Shown here: positions 48,065 through 58,498 of the stretch, piece after piece
Position numbering within the stretch: the first letter of the stretch is position 1
How the letters are laid out: each line of letters starts with the position of its first letter
NCBI RefSeq assembly: GCF_002157875.1
Contig: NZ_CP021376.1
Coordinates: forward strand, 682,001 to 746,000
Source of the DNA: Oceanisphaera avium
GTDB taxonomy: Bacteria; Pseudomonadota; Gammaproteobacteria; Enterobacterales; Aeromonadaceae
Length of the DNA stretch: 64,000 bases
Reading direction: 5' to 3'
Notes under the pieces: generated by a model
What the model saw: only the letters and a program-made list of their open reading frames with translations
Told to the model about the DNA's origin: nothing
Databases searched by the model: none
Position numbers and translations under genes: made by a program

Positions 48065-48670
48065 ATGTTCACCGGAATCGTTCAAGGCCAAGGGCTAATA
48101 GTAGAGATTATAGATAAAATAGACTTTCGTACTCATGTGGTCTCGCTCCCTAGTGAGCTGTTACCGGGGTTAGCACTGGGTGCGTCAGTGGCTCATAATG
48201 GCTGTTGCCTTACCGTGACAAAAATTAATGACCAACAGGTACATTTTGACTTAATGCAAGAAACGCTGCGGGTGACTAACCTAGGCCGGCTTAAGGTAGG
48301 GGATCAGGTTAACCTAGAGCGCGCTGCCCGCTTTGGCGATGATATTGGTGGCCATGCGATGTCGGGTCATATTATGGCGATGTCTGAATTAGCAGAGCGA
48401 ATAGAAACTGACACCAATACTACTTTGTGGTTTAGTTTACCTAGAGAGCTGGCCAAGTATGTGTTTACCAAAGGTTATATTGGCATCGATGGCATTAGCT
48501 TAACGGTGGGGCAGGTGGATAATAACCGCTTTGCCGTACACCTTATTCCTGAAACACTGACCCGCACTAATTTAGGTACAGTTCAACCTGGTTATCAGGC
48601 AAATCTTGAAATTGATCCACAAACTCAAGCTATTGTTGACACAGTTGAGCGCGTCATGGCCAGCCGTTAA
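48065..48670 (+). CDS. ribE: Riboflavin synthase alpha chain
   Basis: 201 aa made of two lumazine-binding repeats (MFTGIVQGQG..., and KGYIGIDGISLTVGQV...), with the MFTG start, NGCCLTV and the GHAMSGHI linker region. Dismutates two 6,7-dimethyl-8-ribityllumazine molecules to riboflavin. AAAGGA ribosome site. No FMN riboswitch fits in the ~100 bp upstream. Confidence 0.95.
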   Translation: MFTGIVQGQGLIVEIIDKIDFRTHVVSLPSELLPGLALGASVAHNGCCLTVTKINDQQVHFDLMQETLRVTNLGRLKVGDQVNLERAARFGDDIGGHAMSGHIMAMSELAERIETDTNTTLWFSLPRELAKYVFTKGYIGIDGISLTVGQVDNNRFAVHLIPETLTRTNLGTVQPGYQANLEIDPQTQAIVDTVERVMASR

Positions 48671-48674
48671 TACC

Positions 48675-48698
48675 AAGCAGCGGCCACGACCGCTGCTT
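48675..48698 (+). terminator. Terminator after ribE
   Basis: AAGCAGCGG, 6-base loop, CCGCTGCTT with a short T tract. Confidence 0.65.
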
Positions 48699-48726
48699 TA
48701 GCGTTAATATAAGGTGCCACATTTAG

Positions 48727-48741
48727 TTATGCCAACATACA
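48727..48741 (-). promoter_or_regulatory. Ter-like replication-arrest site, copy 3
   Basis: Minus strand GTATGTTGGCATAACTAAA: the same core as the other copies, except the base before GTATG is T rather than A. Intergenic between ribE and the CPXCG gene, same orientation. The following ACTAAA also resembles the E. coli Ter tail. Confidence 0.7.
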
Positions 48742-48765
48742 AATGTGTTACTAAATACATCTTAC

Positions 48766-48969
48766 CTAAAATATCTGCTCATCATCGGCATCCACGCGCA
48801 CTTCCAATTTGTCAGCTAATTCATTGCGCGTAACACGCACATGCATCGGATGACAACAAACCGTGCAATCCTCATAGTAATCTTGATCGCCTTGTGAGCC
48901 ATCTATGTTTAAGTCGGTTGGCTCACCACAGTGGGGGCAAGCAAGAGTACGTTGTAAAAAATCGCGCAT
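48766..48969 (-). CDS. CPXCG-motif cysteine-rich small protein
   Basis: 67 aa. Two Cys pairs, ACPHCGEP near the N-terminus and CTVCCHPM, form a probable zinc ribbon, with an acidic C-terminus. Matches the CPXCG family of small gammaproteobacterial proteins of unknown function. AGGAG precedes the ATG. Confidence 0.85.
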   Translation of the reverse strand: MRDFLQRTLACPHCGEPTDLNIDGSQGDQDYYEDCTVCCHPMHVRVTRNELADKLEVRVDADDEQIF

Positions 48970-49045
48970 CGCTAACTCCTAAATGTTGAATCATTTTTAT
49001 TGCTCAGTCCGTTTTAGCCTAACTCAATTTTCACTCTGTGTTTTG

Positions 49046-49792
49046 CTACGCATCGGGTAAGCCTTGGATTGAGCGCCCCCCATCTAGCGTAATTATCTCT
49101 CCGGTTAAATAGCGGGGGCCTTGTAATAAAAACTCTACCGTTTGCGCTATGTCTTGAGGGTCACCTAAGCGCGCCATAGGGATACTGGCTAAAATATGCT
49201 TTTTTTGTGTTGCAGTTAACGGCTGCTCTGGCCACAAAATAGCACCTGGCGCAATCGCATTAACGCGCACTTGGGGCGCAAGCTCGCAAGCTAAGCCACG
49301 AGTGAGCGTAATTAAGGCGTTTTTGGCCATGCTGTATATTAAATGTTGGCTTAGCCCTTTTTCGGCATGAATATCCACCATATTTACGATAGCCCCTTGG
49401 TGCTTAATCAGCTGTGGCGCTAAGCCTTGGCAAAGAAAGTAGGGTGCAGCAGCGTTAGTGCTAAATAAATCATGCCACTGTGCGGGCGTGCTGCTTGCCA
49501 AGGGAGTAGCATAAAAGCTAGAGGCATTATTAACTAAGCCATCTACTCGTCCATAACAGCCAATAAGCTTGGCCACTAGACCCTCTAGCTGCGCTAGTTG
49601 AGTCAAATCTTGGCAGACTAAACTCACGCTGTTTGCTCGTTTTGCATTAAGCTCCCTCGCTAATTGCTCCGCTTCTGCTGCGCTGCGGTGATAATGCAAG
49701 ACTAAACGATATCCTTGCTGGTGCAGATGGCGGCTGATTGCTGCGCCAATTCGCTTAGCGGCTCCTGTCACCACTATGACTGCCCCGGACAT
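49046..49792 (-). CDS. Short-chain dehydrogenase, pteridine-reductase type
   Basis: 248 aa SDR. Cofactor motif TGAAKRIGAAI (Arg favours NADPH), LHYHRSAAEAEQL, NNASSFYATPL, catalytic NMVDIHAEKG...YSMAKNAL (Asp replaces the usual Ser, as in PTR1-type pteridine reductases). Likely reduces pterins or dihydrofolate-like substrates, comparable to FolM/PTR1; exact substrate is inference. GGAG start site; single gene. Confidence 0.85.
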   Translation of the reverse strand: MSGAVIVVTGAAKRIGAAISRHLHQQGYRLVLHYHRSAAEAEQLARELNAKRANSVSLVCQDLTQLAQLEGLVAKLIGCYGRVDGLVNNASSFYATPLASSTPAQWHDLFSTNAAAPYFLCQGLAPQLIKHQGAIVNMVDIHAEKGLSQHLIYSMAKNALITLTRGLACELAPQVRVNAIAPGAILWPEQPLTATQKKHILASIPMARLGDPQDIAQTVEFLLQGPRYLTGEIITLDGGRSIQGLPDA

Positions 49793-49931
49793 AAAAGCTC
49801 CTTTTTAGAAGAGGGCGAATTAACAATGAGGTTTACATCTTCATAGACATAGGCAAACATCGTAAACACTGAGTGTTAGTGAGCCTTGCTTGCTAATTTA
49901 CTATGTTACCACCGCCCAAGCAGAGGTGCTT

Positions 49932-50369
49932 ATGCTCAATCAACTCAAACAGTTACTTAGTTTAGATGCACAAAAAGACACCACCGGCCCCAGTAAAGAA
50001 ATGGCCATGGCCGCCTTGCTAGCAGAAGTGATGCTAGCCGACGGTAAAGCCAGTCAAGCCGAGCATGCGAGAATGGCGCAGTTATTACGCCGTTTGACGG
50101 GCCAGTCTGAACACGTTATCCAGCAACTTCTTAACGATACCCTTGCTCAGCAGCAAGATGTGGTGTCTTTATATGAATTTACTACTGAGTTAAAAAACTT
50201 ACCCATCACAGAGCGTGAGCAATTGTTGTCTTCATTATGGCTACTGGCCTTTACTGATGATTATTTAGATCCGGAAGAAGAGGGCGTGATCCGCCAAGTG
50301 GCAGAGCTTTTATATATTCCTCATAGCCGCTTTATTTGGCTTAAAGAGCAAGCGCTACAAAAATCTTAA
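49932..50369 (+). CDS. TerB-like (tellurite-resistance family) protein
   Basis: 145 aa from MLNQLKQLLS, preceded by AGAGGTG. All-helical TerB/DjlA-N-like domain with ALLAEVMLADGKASQAEHARM and LAFTDDYLDPEEEGVIRQVAELL acidic loops that could bind a metal. No other ter genes are nearby, so tellurite resistance is not implied; function unknown. Confidence 0.8.
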   Translation: MLNQLKQLLSLDAQKDTTGPSKEMAMAALLAEVMLADGKASQAEHARMAQLLRRLTGQSEHVIQQLLNDTLAQQQDVVSLYEFTTELKNLPITEREQLLSSLWLLAFTDDYLDPEEEGVIRQVAELLYIPHSRFIWLKEQALQKS

Positions 50370-50442
50370 ATTTAAGCTCGCTAGCATGGTCGCCTGAGCG
50401 GCTTTCTGCTAAAATATGCGCCCTCAACTCTTGCCAACTCAC

Positions 50443-50494
50443 CCACCGTTAGCTTGGTGGCGTTAAGCTGAGCGTCGCTGACAAAGTGTGTCAG
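50443..50494 (+). promoter_or_regulatory. Hairpins in the thrS leader
   Basis: Three possible stems: CCACC/GGTGG (50443-50460), an alternative TTAGCTT/AAGCTGA (50449-50471) with a loop containing GGT and CGT, and CTGACA/TGTCAG (50478-50494). ThrRS in E. coli represses its own mRNA through tRNA-like hairpins; this could be an equivalent, but the match is only suggestive. Confidence 0.35.
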
Positions 50495-50616
50495 ACAGTT
50501 GGGCCGTAATGAAGCTTGCACTTAGCTAACAACTTATCAGCTATCGGCAAAATCAGGTTCATTTTTATACACTACATGTGCGCTTTGGTAGGGTGCACCA
50601 CTGTTAAGGATTATTC

Positions 50617-52551
50617 ATGCCAACAATTACCCTTCCCGATGGCAGCCAGCGCCATTTTGAACAAGCCGTTTCTGTGATGGATGTGGCGAAAGACATAGGC
50701 CCAGGTTTAGCCAAGGCCTGTATTGCTGGGCGCATCAATGGTCAATTAGTGGATGCCTGTGAGCTGATAGAGCACGACGCTAAACTTGCCATCATTACCG
50801 CTAAAGATGAAGACGGTCTCGCCATATTACGCCACTCCTGTGCGCACTTATTAGGGCATGCTATTAAGCAGCTATGGCCGCAGACTAAAATGGCGATTGG
50901 TCCGGTGATTGATAATGGCTTTTATTATGATGTCGATCTTGACCACACCTTGACTGAAGAAGACTTGGTGAAGCTAGAAGCGCGCATGAAAGAGCTGGTA
51001 AAGACCGATTACCCCGTTATTAAGAAAAAAGTCAGCTGGCAAGAAGCCAGAGACACCTTTGCTGAGCGCCACGAACCTTATAAAATCGAAATTCTCGATC
51101 AAAATGTCAGTCAAGATGATAGACCCGGTCTCTATCACCATGAGGAATATATCGATATGTGCCGTGGCCCTCATGTGCCCAGCATGAAGTTTTGCCAACA
51201 TTTTAAACTGCAAAAAACCTCCGGCGCCTATTGGCGCGGCGATTCTAAAAATAAGATGCTGCAGCGCATTTACGGTACCGCTTGGGCCGATAAGAAAGCG
51301 CTAAATGGTTATTTGTTGCAACTAGAAGAAGCCGCTAAGCGCGATCACAGACGCATTGGGAAACAACTCGACTTATATCATATGCAAGAAGAAGCGCCGG
51401 GCATGGTGTTTTGGCATCACGATGGCTGGACTATCTTTCGTGAGCTTGAGCAGTTTGTGCGCGATAAGCTGCGTGAATATGATTACCAAGAAGTGAAAGG
51501 CCCATTGATGATGGACCGCGTGTTATGGGAGCGCTCAGGACACTGGGATAAATATTCTGAGTATATGTTTACTACTCACTCAGAAAATCGCGATTATGCG
51601 ATTAAGCCCATGAACTGCCCCGGTCACGTACAAATTTTTAACCAAGGTTTAAAGTCCTATCGTGACTTGCCGCTGCGTATGGGTGAGTTTGGTAGCTGCC
51701 ACCGTAATGAGCCCAGTGGCGCGTTACACGGCTTAATGCGGGTGCGTGGCTTTACCCAAGATGATGCCCATATCTTTTGTACCGAAGAGCAGGTGCAGTC
51801 AGAAGTGTCTGATTGTATAAAGCTGGTGTATGACACCTACCAAACCTTTGGCTTTACCGATATCGCCGTTAAACTCTCTACCCGCCCAGAAGAGCGTATT
51901 GGCAGCGATGAAGCTTGGGACTCTGCGGAGCTTGCATTACAAGAAGCCCTCACTGCGGCGAATATAGAGTATGTCTTACAACCGGGTGAAGGCGCCTTCT
52001 ATGGTCCTAAAATTGAGTTTACGCTCCATGACTGCCTGAATCGGGCGTGGCAATGTGGTACTATACAACTCGATTTTGCTTTGCCTGGACGTTTGAACGC
52101 CAGTTATGTGGGTGAAGACAACGAACGCCACGTGCCGGTTATGATTCACCGTGCTATCCTAGGCTCGATCGAGCGTTTTATCGGTATTCTGATTGAAGAA
52201 TACGCAGGTCTGTTCCCGACTTGGTTAGCTCCCACTCAGGTGGTAGTGCTCAATATTACCGATAATCAGGCAGATTACGCACTCAATCTCAGCAAAAGTC
52301 TGAATAATCTTGGCATTAGAGCTAAAGCGGACTTGAGAAATGAGAAAATAGGCTTTAAAATCCGCGAGCACACTCTGAAGCGGGTACCTTTCATGCTGGT
52401 TTGTGGCGACAAAGAAGTCGAAGCCGGCAAAGTAGCGGTTCGTACCCGGAAAGGCCTGGATTTAGGCGTCTTCGATGTTGGAGAGCTGAGCTTGCTAATA
52501 CAGCAAGAAGTCCAAACTCGCGGAAAGAAAACAGTGGAGGATAGGTTATAA
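50617..52551 (+). CDS. thrS: Threonyl-tRNA synthetase
   Basis: 644 aa, class II. TGS domain (~1-60), editing domain (~65-225, with [12 protein letters not shown] and the CRGPHVPS zinc-editing motif), catalytic core (~245-535: [75 protein letters not shown]) and anticodon-binding domain (~540-644). Charges tRNA-Thr. AAGGA start site. Its stop overlaps the infC start. Confidence 0.97.
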   Translation: MPTITLPDGSQRHFEQAVSVMDVAKDIGPGLAKACIAGRINGQLVDACELIEHDAKLAIITAKDEDGLAILRHSCAHLLGHAIKQLWPQTKMAIGPVIDNGFYYDVDLDHTLTEEDLVKLEARMKELVKTDYPVIKKKVSWQEARDTFAERHEPYKIEILDQNVSQDDRPGLYHHEEYIDMCRGPHVPSMKFCQHFKLQKTSGAYWRGDSKNKMLQRIYGTAWADKKALNGYLLQLEEAAKRDHRRIGKQLDLYHMQEEAPGMVFWHHDGWTIFRELEQFVRDKLREYDYQEVKGPLMMDRVLWERSGHWDKYSEYMFTTHSENRDYAIKPMNCPGHVQIFNQGLKSYRDLPLRMGEFGSCHRNEPSGALHGLMRVRGFTQDDAHIFCTEEQVQSEVSDCIKLVYDTYQTFGFTDIAVKLSTRPEERIGSDEAWDSAELALQEALTAANIEYVLQPGEGAFYGPKIEFTLHDCLNRAWQCGTIQLDFALPGRLNASYVGEDNERHVPVMIHRAILGSIERFIGILIEEYAGLFPTWLAPTQVVVLNITDNQADYALNLSKSLNNLGIRAKADLRNEKIGFKIREHTLKRVPFMLVCGDKEVEAGKVAVRTRKGLDLGVFDVGELSLLIQQEVQTRGKKTVEDRL

Positions 52552-53090
52552 AAGGCGCTAAAAGAGGGAGCAAACCAGCTCCTCGCAATCGACTGAATGA
52601 AGAGATCCGACTACCAGAAGTTCGCTTAGTCGGCCTGGAAGGCGATCCTATGGGCGTGGTCCCTATCGCAGAGGCACTAGAAATTGCTGCCACTGCCGGT
52701 GTTGACCTAGTTGAGATCAGTCCCAATGCCGAACCGCCTGTTTGCCGTTTGATGGATTACGGTAAATTTCTCTACGAGAAGAGTAAGGCGACTAAAGAAC
52801 AGAAGAAAAAACAAAAACAGATCCAGGTAAAGGAAATGAAGTTCCGCCCTGGCACTGATGATGGCGACTACCAGGTAAAGCTACGCAACCTGGTTCGCTT
52901 TTTAGAAGAGGGCAACAAAGCCAAAATCACACTGCGTTTTCGCGGTCGTGAAATGGCGCACCAAGACCTTGGGTTTGATTTGCTAAACCGTATTAAAGCG
53001 GATTTAGATGAATTGGCCGTCGTGGAGGCATTCCCTAAAATGGAAGGCCGCCAAGCAGTCATGGTGCTAGCCCCAAAGAAAAAACAGTAA
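52548..53090 (+). CDS. infC: Translation initiation factor IF-3 (AUA start)
   Basis: 180 aa, exactly E. coli length, if initiated at ATA 52548, which overlaps the thrS stop (TTATAA). GGAGG lies 7 bp upstream, and the reading [21 protein letters not shown] aligns with E. coli IF3, whose start is the rare AUU. IF3 represses its own mRNA by rejecting non-AUG/GUG/UUG starts, so AUA would serve the same control. Downstream: [46 protein letters not shown], and the C-terminal domain with FRGREMAH. The first standard start codon (GTG 52650) would delete the conserved N-terminus. Confidence 0.93.
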   Translation: MKGAKRGSKPAPRNRLNEEIRLPEVRLVGLEGDPMGVVPIAEALEIAATAGVDLVEISPNAEPPVCRLMDYGKFLYEKSKATKEQKKKQKQIQVKEMKFRPGTDDGDYQVKLRNLVRFLEEGNKAKITLRFRGREMAHQDLGFDLLNRIKADLDELAVVEAFPKMEGRQAVMVLAPKKKQ

Positions 53091-53163
53091 GGTTTTGCAA
53101 GTAGCTGGGCAATTCGCTCAGCTCACCTTAACTGTTTGTTGTTATTAACAATGCGGAGTTGTT

Positions 53164-53358
53164 ATGCCGAAGATGAAATCGAATAAAGGCGCTGCTAAGC
53201 GCTTTAAGAAAACCGCGAGTGGTTTTAAGTGTAAACAATCACACACCAGCCATATCCTGACTAAGAAGAGCACCAAGCGTAAGCGCCACCTACGTGGAAC
53301 TAACTTGGTTGCAGCATCTGATGTTGCACAAGTTCATTCAATGCTGCCCTACGCTTAA
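53164..53358 (+). CDS. rpmI: 50S ribosomal protein L35
   Basis: 64 aa, very basic: [43 protein letters not shown] site. In E. coli the rpmI leader carries the L20 translational operator; the 73-bp gap here could do the same. Confidence 0.97.
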   Translation: MPKMKSNKGAAKRFKKTASGFKCKQSHTSHILTKKSTKRKRHLRGTNLVAASDVAQVHSMLPYA

Positions 53359-53372
53359 GAGGATATTAGATC

Positions 53373-53732
53373 ATGGCAAGAGTTAAACGTGGTGTGACCG
53401 CTCGCGCTCGTCACAAAAAAGTACTAAAGCAAGCTAAAGGTTATTACGGCGCTCGTTCACGCGTATATCGCGTAGCGGTTCAAGCAGTAACTAAAGCCGG
53501 TCAATATGCATACCGTGACCGTCGTGCTAAAAAACGTCAGTTCCGTCAGCTGTGGATTGCGCGTATTAACGCTGCAAGCCGTCAGAACGGTTTATCTTAC
53601 AGCCGCTTCATCAATGGCTTGAAAAAAGCCTCTGTTGAAATCGACCGTAAGATTTTGGCTGATATCGCCGTACACGATAAGACCACTTTCACCGCTTTGG
53701 TTAGCAAAGCAAAAGAAGCGTTGGCTGCATAA
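53373..53732 (+). CDS. rplT: 50S ribosomal protein L20
   Basis: 119 aa: [48 protein letters not shown]. Assembly-initiating 23S rRNA-binding protein and, in E. coli, autogenous repressor of rpmI-rplT. 14 bp after rpmI with AGAGGA; terminator follows. Confidence 0.98.
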   Translation: MARVKRGVTARARHKKVLKQAKGYYGARSRVYRVAVQAVTKAGQYAYRDRRAKKRQFRQLWIARINAASRQNGLSYSRFINGLKKASVEIDRKILADIAVHDKTTFTALVSKAKEALAA

Positions 53733-53750
53733 TCGTTAAGTCGATGCACT

Positions 53751-53778
53751 AAAAAAGGAGGCCTTGGCCTCCTTTTTT
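53751..53778 (+). terminator. Terminator/attenuator between rplT and pheS
   Basis: AAAAAAGGAGGCC / GGCCTCCTTTTTT almost without loop bases, so the functional loop will be within the GGCCTTGGCC. In E. coli a Phe leader peptide (pheM) controls read-through; I find no ATG-initiated Phe-rich frame in the following ~105 bp. Confidence 0.88.
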
Positions 53779-53818
53779 GTTGTTGCTACTAGGTAGAACG
53801 GTAGCAGAAAAGTCATAA

Positions 53819-54868
<1,050 letters not shown>

Positions 54869-54883
54869 GCGACGGGAACTAAC

Positions 54884-57271
54884 ATGAAATTTTCAACAAC
54901 ATGGCTAGATGAGTGGGTAAACCCAGGTCTAAGCAAAGAAGTACTGGCTGAGCTCATTACCATGGCGGGTCTGGAAGTCGATGGCATTGAACCCGTCGCC
55001 GGTGATTTTAATCAAGTGGTCGTAGGGGAAGTGGTGGAATGCGCCCAACACCCCGATGCTGATAAATTACAAGTGACCAAAGTCAATGTCGGTCATGATG
55101 AATTACTCGATATCGTGTGCGGAGCGCCTAATTGTCGCACTGGCTTAAAAGTGGCGGTCGCCGTGGTCGGTGCGGTGTTACCGGGTGATTTTAAAATTAA
55201 AAAAGCCAAGCTGCGCGGTCAAGCCTCTAATGGCATGCTGTGCTCTTATGGTGAGCTGGGCATCGATCTCGACTCTAGCGGTATTATTGAACTGCCTCAA
55301 GATGCCCCTATTGGCGAATGTGTTCGCGAGTACTTGCAGCTTAATGACAGCATCATTGAGATTGATCTTACGCCTAATCGCGCCGATTGCTTAAGCATGG
55401 CCGGTGTCGCTCGTGAAGTGGGTGTGTTAACGCAAACTGCTGTTAACTGGCCAGAGATTAACGCCGTGCCTACCGCTATTGAAGAAAGCGTAGCCATCAA
55501 TGTAAGCGCACCGGATGCCTGCCCTCGTTATTTATCGCGAGTGGTTAAAAATATTAATATGAATGCCACCACACCACTATGGATGCAAGAAAAACTGCGT
55601 CGTAGCGGCCTGCGCGCGATTGACCCTGTGGTCGATGTCACTAACTTTGTGCTGATTGAGTGGGGCCAGCCGATGCATGCCTTCGATCTAAGCACTCTTA
55701 GTGGCGACATTAATGTGCGCTTAGCTGAACAAGATGAAAAGCTAGTGCTACTCGATGGCCAAGAAGTGAGCTTAAATAGCGACACCTTAGTGATTGCCGA
55801 TAACGAGCAAGCCATTGCAATGGCGGGTATTTTTGGTGGTAAAGCCACAGGAGTAACCGACACTACTCAAGATGTATTATTAGAGTGCGCGTTTTTTAAT
55901 CCGCTTGCCATTACGGGACGCGCGCGCAGTTATGGTTTGCATACCGACTCTTCTCATCGCTTTGAGCGCGGCGTAGATTATCAGCTGCAACAAAAAGTGA
56001 TGGAGCGTGCGACTGCCTTATTGCTCGACATTTGTGGTGGCCAAGCAGGGCCGATCGTGGAAGCTGTCTCTGAGTCACACTTACCCAGCGCCAAAAAAGT
56101 CACTTTGCGCCATAGCAAGCTAAATAGCACCATCGGCATTGAGATCGATGCCGAGCAAGTGACCGACATGCTCAGCCGCCTTGGCTTAAACGTGACCAAA
56201 ACAGCCGAGGGCTGGCAGGCTCAAGTGCCGAGTTATCGCTTTGATATCAGCATCGAAGAAGACTTGATAGAAGAAGTAGCCCGAGTCTATGGCTATAACA
56301 ATATTCCTAATCAAGCGCCGGTGGCGGGCTTAACTATGTCTAAACATAGTGAAGCTAGGCTGCCCCTTAATCGCTTAAAAGAAGCATTGGTTGATTTAGG
56401 TTATCAAGAAGCCATTACTTATAGCTTTGTAGATCCCGCACAGCAGCAATTATTATTCCCTAACGTTAAGGCCATGGTGTTACCTAACCCCATAGCCGCG
56501 GATATGTCAGCAATGCGGGTGTCTTTATGGCCTGGATTAATTCAAGCGGCGGTATATAACCAAAATCGCCAGCAATCGCGGTTACGGTTTTTTGAACAAG
56601 GGCTGACTTTTGTACCCGATGACAACGCTGAAAACGGCGTTAAGCAAACGCCTAAATTAGCAGGGCTAATTATGGGCACTGTGCATGGTGAGCATTGGGA
56701 TATTAGCCAAAAGGCGGCTGATTTTTTTGATATTAAGGGCGATCTAGAATCACTGATTGCCATTAGTGGTCATGAATTAGACTTTAGCCTAGTGCGCACC
56801 GATATCACTAGCCTGCACCCCGGCCAAGCAGCCGCTGTGTTATATAAAGGCCAAGAAGTAGGGGTACTAGGCACCTTACACCCTAGCTTATTAAAGAAAC
56901 TTGGGCTTAAGTCACAAGCCTATGTCTTTGAAATTGAGCTTAGCGCACTTACTCAGCGCCATGTGCCCGAAGCCGTTGAAATATCGCGCTTCCCCGCTAA
57001 TCGTCGCGACTTAGCATTGGTAGTAAATACTGAGGTAGCTGCAGGCGATATCCTTGATTTAGTTAGGAAAGTTGGCGGAAATCAATTGGTTGGCTTAAAC
57101 TTGTTCGACGTATACCAAGGTGAGGGTATTAGTGACAACAAGAAGAGCTTAGCGCTTAGCTTGATATTGCAAGATACGCATCGTACCTTGGAAGAAAAAG
57201 AAATTGCCGATACAGTTGCACGCATCGTTTCGGCACTTTCGGATGAGTTCAGTGCATCCTTGAGGGATTAA
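54884..57271 (+). CDS. pheT: Phenylalanyl-tRNA synthetase beta subunit
   Basis: 795 aa, the E. coli length. EMAP-like tRNA-binding domain (~40-150, [19 protein letters not shown]), B3/B4 editing domains (~210-400, [27 protein letters not shown]), B5 (~405-475), core-like domain, and C-terminal FDX-ACB anticodon domain (~700-795, [14 protein letters not shown]). 15 bp after pheS and 1 bp before ihfA. Confidence 0.97.
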   Translation: MKFSTTWLDEWVNPGLSKEVLAELITMAGLEVDGIEPVAGDFNQVVVGEVVECAQHPDADKLQVTKVNVGHDELLDIVCGAPNCRTGLKVAVAVVGAVLPGDFKIKKAKLRGQASNGMLCSYGELGIDLDSSGIIELPQDAPIGECVREYLQLNDSIIEIDLTPNRADCLSMAGVAREVGVLTQTAVNWPEINAVPTAIEESVAINVSAPDACPRYLSRVVKNINMNATTPLWMQEKLRRSGLRAIDPVVDVTNFVLIEWGQPMHAFDLSTLSGDINVRLAEQDEKLVLLDGQEVSLNSDTLVIADNEQAIAMAGIFGGKATGVTDTTQDVLLECAFFNPLAITGRARSYGLHTDSSHRFERGVDYQLQQKVMERATALLLDICGGQAGPIVEAVSESHLPSAKKVTLRHSKLNSTIGIEIDAEQVTDMLSRLGLNVTKTAEGWQAQVPSYRFDISIEEDLIEEVARVYGYNNIPNQAPVAGLTMSKHSEARLPLNRLKEALVDLGYQEAITYSFVDPAQQQLLFPNVKAMVLPNPIAADMSAMRVSLWPGLIQAAVYNQNRQQSRLRFFEQGLTFVPDDNAENGVKQTPKLAGLIMGTVHGEHWDISQKAADFFDIKGDLESLIAISGHELDFSLVRTDITSLHPGQAAAVLYKGQEVGVLGTLHPSLLKKLGLKSQAYVFEIELSALTQRHVPEAVEISRFPANRRDLALVVNTEVAAGDILDLVRKVGGNQLVGLNLFDVYQGEGISDNKKSLALSLILQDTHRTLEEKEIADTVARIVSALSDEFSASLRD

Positions 57272-57272
57272 T

Positions 57273-57587
57273 ATGGCCTTAACTAAAGCCGATTTAGCCG
57301 AACATTTGTTTAACGATCTGGGGTTATCTAAGCGAGACTCGAAGGAGATGGTGGAAGCCTTCTTTGAAGAGATCCGCTTAGCCTTAGAGCAAGGTGAACA
57401 AGTGAAAATTTCAGGGTTTGGTAATTTTGAATTGCGCAATAAAGCCGAACGGCCAGGGCGCAATCCTAAAACCGGTGAAGACATACCCATTTCTGCCCGT
57501 CGTGTGGTGACATTTAGACCCGGGCAAAAGCTTAAAGCGCGCGTTGAAAATATTGCGCCACCTAAAGCTAATGAGGCTGATAAATAA
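57273..57587 (+). CDS. ihfA: Integration host factor alpha subunit
   Basis: 104 aa HU/IHF-family: [74 protein letters not shown] with the DNA-intercalating proline loop RPGRNP. Bends DNA at specific sites with IHF-beta. Follows pheT by one base with GAGGGAT site; terminator after it. Confidence 0.97.
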   Translation: MALTKADLAEHLFNDLGLSKRDSKEMVEAFFEEIRLALEQGEQVKISGFGNFELRNKAERPGRNPKTGEDIPISARRVVTFRPGQKLKARVENIAPPKANEADK

Positions 57588-57590
57588 GAT

Positions 57591-57618
57591 AAGCCAGGCG
57601 CTCAGCCTGGCTTTTTTT
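57591..57618 (+). terminator. Terminator after ihfA
   Basis: AAGCCAGGC, 5-base loop, GCCTGGCTT plus further Ts. Confidence 0.9.
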
Positions 57619-57755
57619 ATACACTAAAGGGCAGGGCAAAGAGGACTATTACTTTAGCCGCCCTTTAATTAAGACTAAGGCCTTATTGGCAGCGGCTAGG
57701 GCCTGCTGTTAGCCTATGGCTCATGTTAAGAGTAATCGAAAAAAAGGACTGACCT

Positions 57756-58457
57756 GTGCGCAAAGGTAATATTGTGATCCTCACCGGCGCGGGAATTTCG
57801 GCTGAGTCAGGGATCAGAACATTTAGAGCCAGTGATGGCTTATGGGAAGAGCACCGCATTGAAGATGTGGCCACTCCCGAGGGCTTTGAGCGCGATCCGC
57901 AATTAGTGAATCAATTTTATAATGATCGCCGCCAGCTACTGCACACCGTTGAACCCAATGCGGCTCATCTTGCCTTAGCTAAGTTGGAAGCAAATTGGCC
58001 TAGTACGGTTACAGTCGTCACGCAAAATATAGATGATCTGCATGAGCGCGCAGGCAGTAGCAATGTATTGCATATGCATGGCGAGCTGCTTAAAGCCCGC
58101 TGCCCTCACAGCAATCAAACCATAGATTGGCCTGGTGATTTACATAACACAGATTTGTGCCAATGCTGTCAGTTTCCTGAGCAGCTGCGCCCGCATGTGG
58201 TGTGGTTTGGTGAAATGCCTTTATTATTAGATAAAATTTATCACGCCTTAAGTGAAGCCGCTTTATTTATCTCAATAGGGACCTCAGGCAACGTCTATCC
58301 AGCGGCCGGCTTAGTGCATGAGGCCGCCATGCACCATGCCCATACCTTAGAAATTAATCTCGAGCCCAGCCACGGCAAAAGCCATTTTGCCGAGCATATC
58401 TATGGCCTAGCTACGGTGGAAGTAGTGAAGTATGTGGAGCAATTATTAAGCCAATAA
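57756..58457 (+). CDS. cobB: NAD-dependent protein deacylase (sirtuin)
   Basis: 233 aa sirtuin, GTG start with AAGGA 8 bp upstream. Motifs: [24 protein letters not shown] (NAD site), [13 protein letters not shown], catalytic His in HMHGEL, zinc site CPH...[26 protein letters not shown]. The A..Y/R positions for class III desuccinylase-type activity (R-Q-L-L after YNDR) resemble E. coli CobB, which removes acetyl and succinyl groups from lysine. The short form lacks the N-terminal extension. Confidence 0.94.
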   Translation: MRKGNIVILTGAGISAESGIRTFRASDGLWEEHRIEDVATPEGFERDPQLVNQFYNDRRQLLHTVEPNAAHLALAKLEANWPSTVTVVTQNIDDLHERAGSSNVLHMHGELLKARCPHSNQTIDWPGDLHNTDLCQCCQFPEQLRPHVVWFGEMPLLLDKIYHALSEAALFISIGTSGNVYPAAGLVHEAAMHHAHTLEINLEPSHGKSHFAEHIYGLATVEVVKYVEQLLSQ

Positions 58458-58482
58458 AAAGCCAGACGATGGCTGGCTTTTT
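58456..58482. terminator. Bidirectional terminator between cobB and the glutamate-synthase-like gene
   Basis: AAAAAGCCAG, 7-base loop, CTGGCTTTTT, between convergent gene ends. Confidence 0.88.
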
Positions 58483-58498
58483 AGGTAAGGGTTAACGA

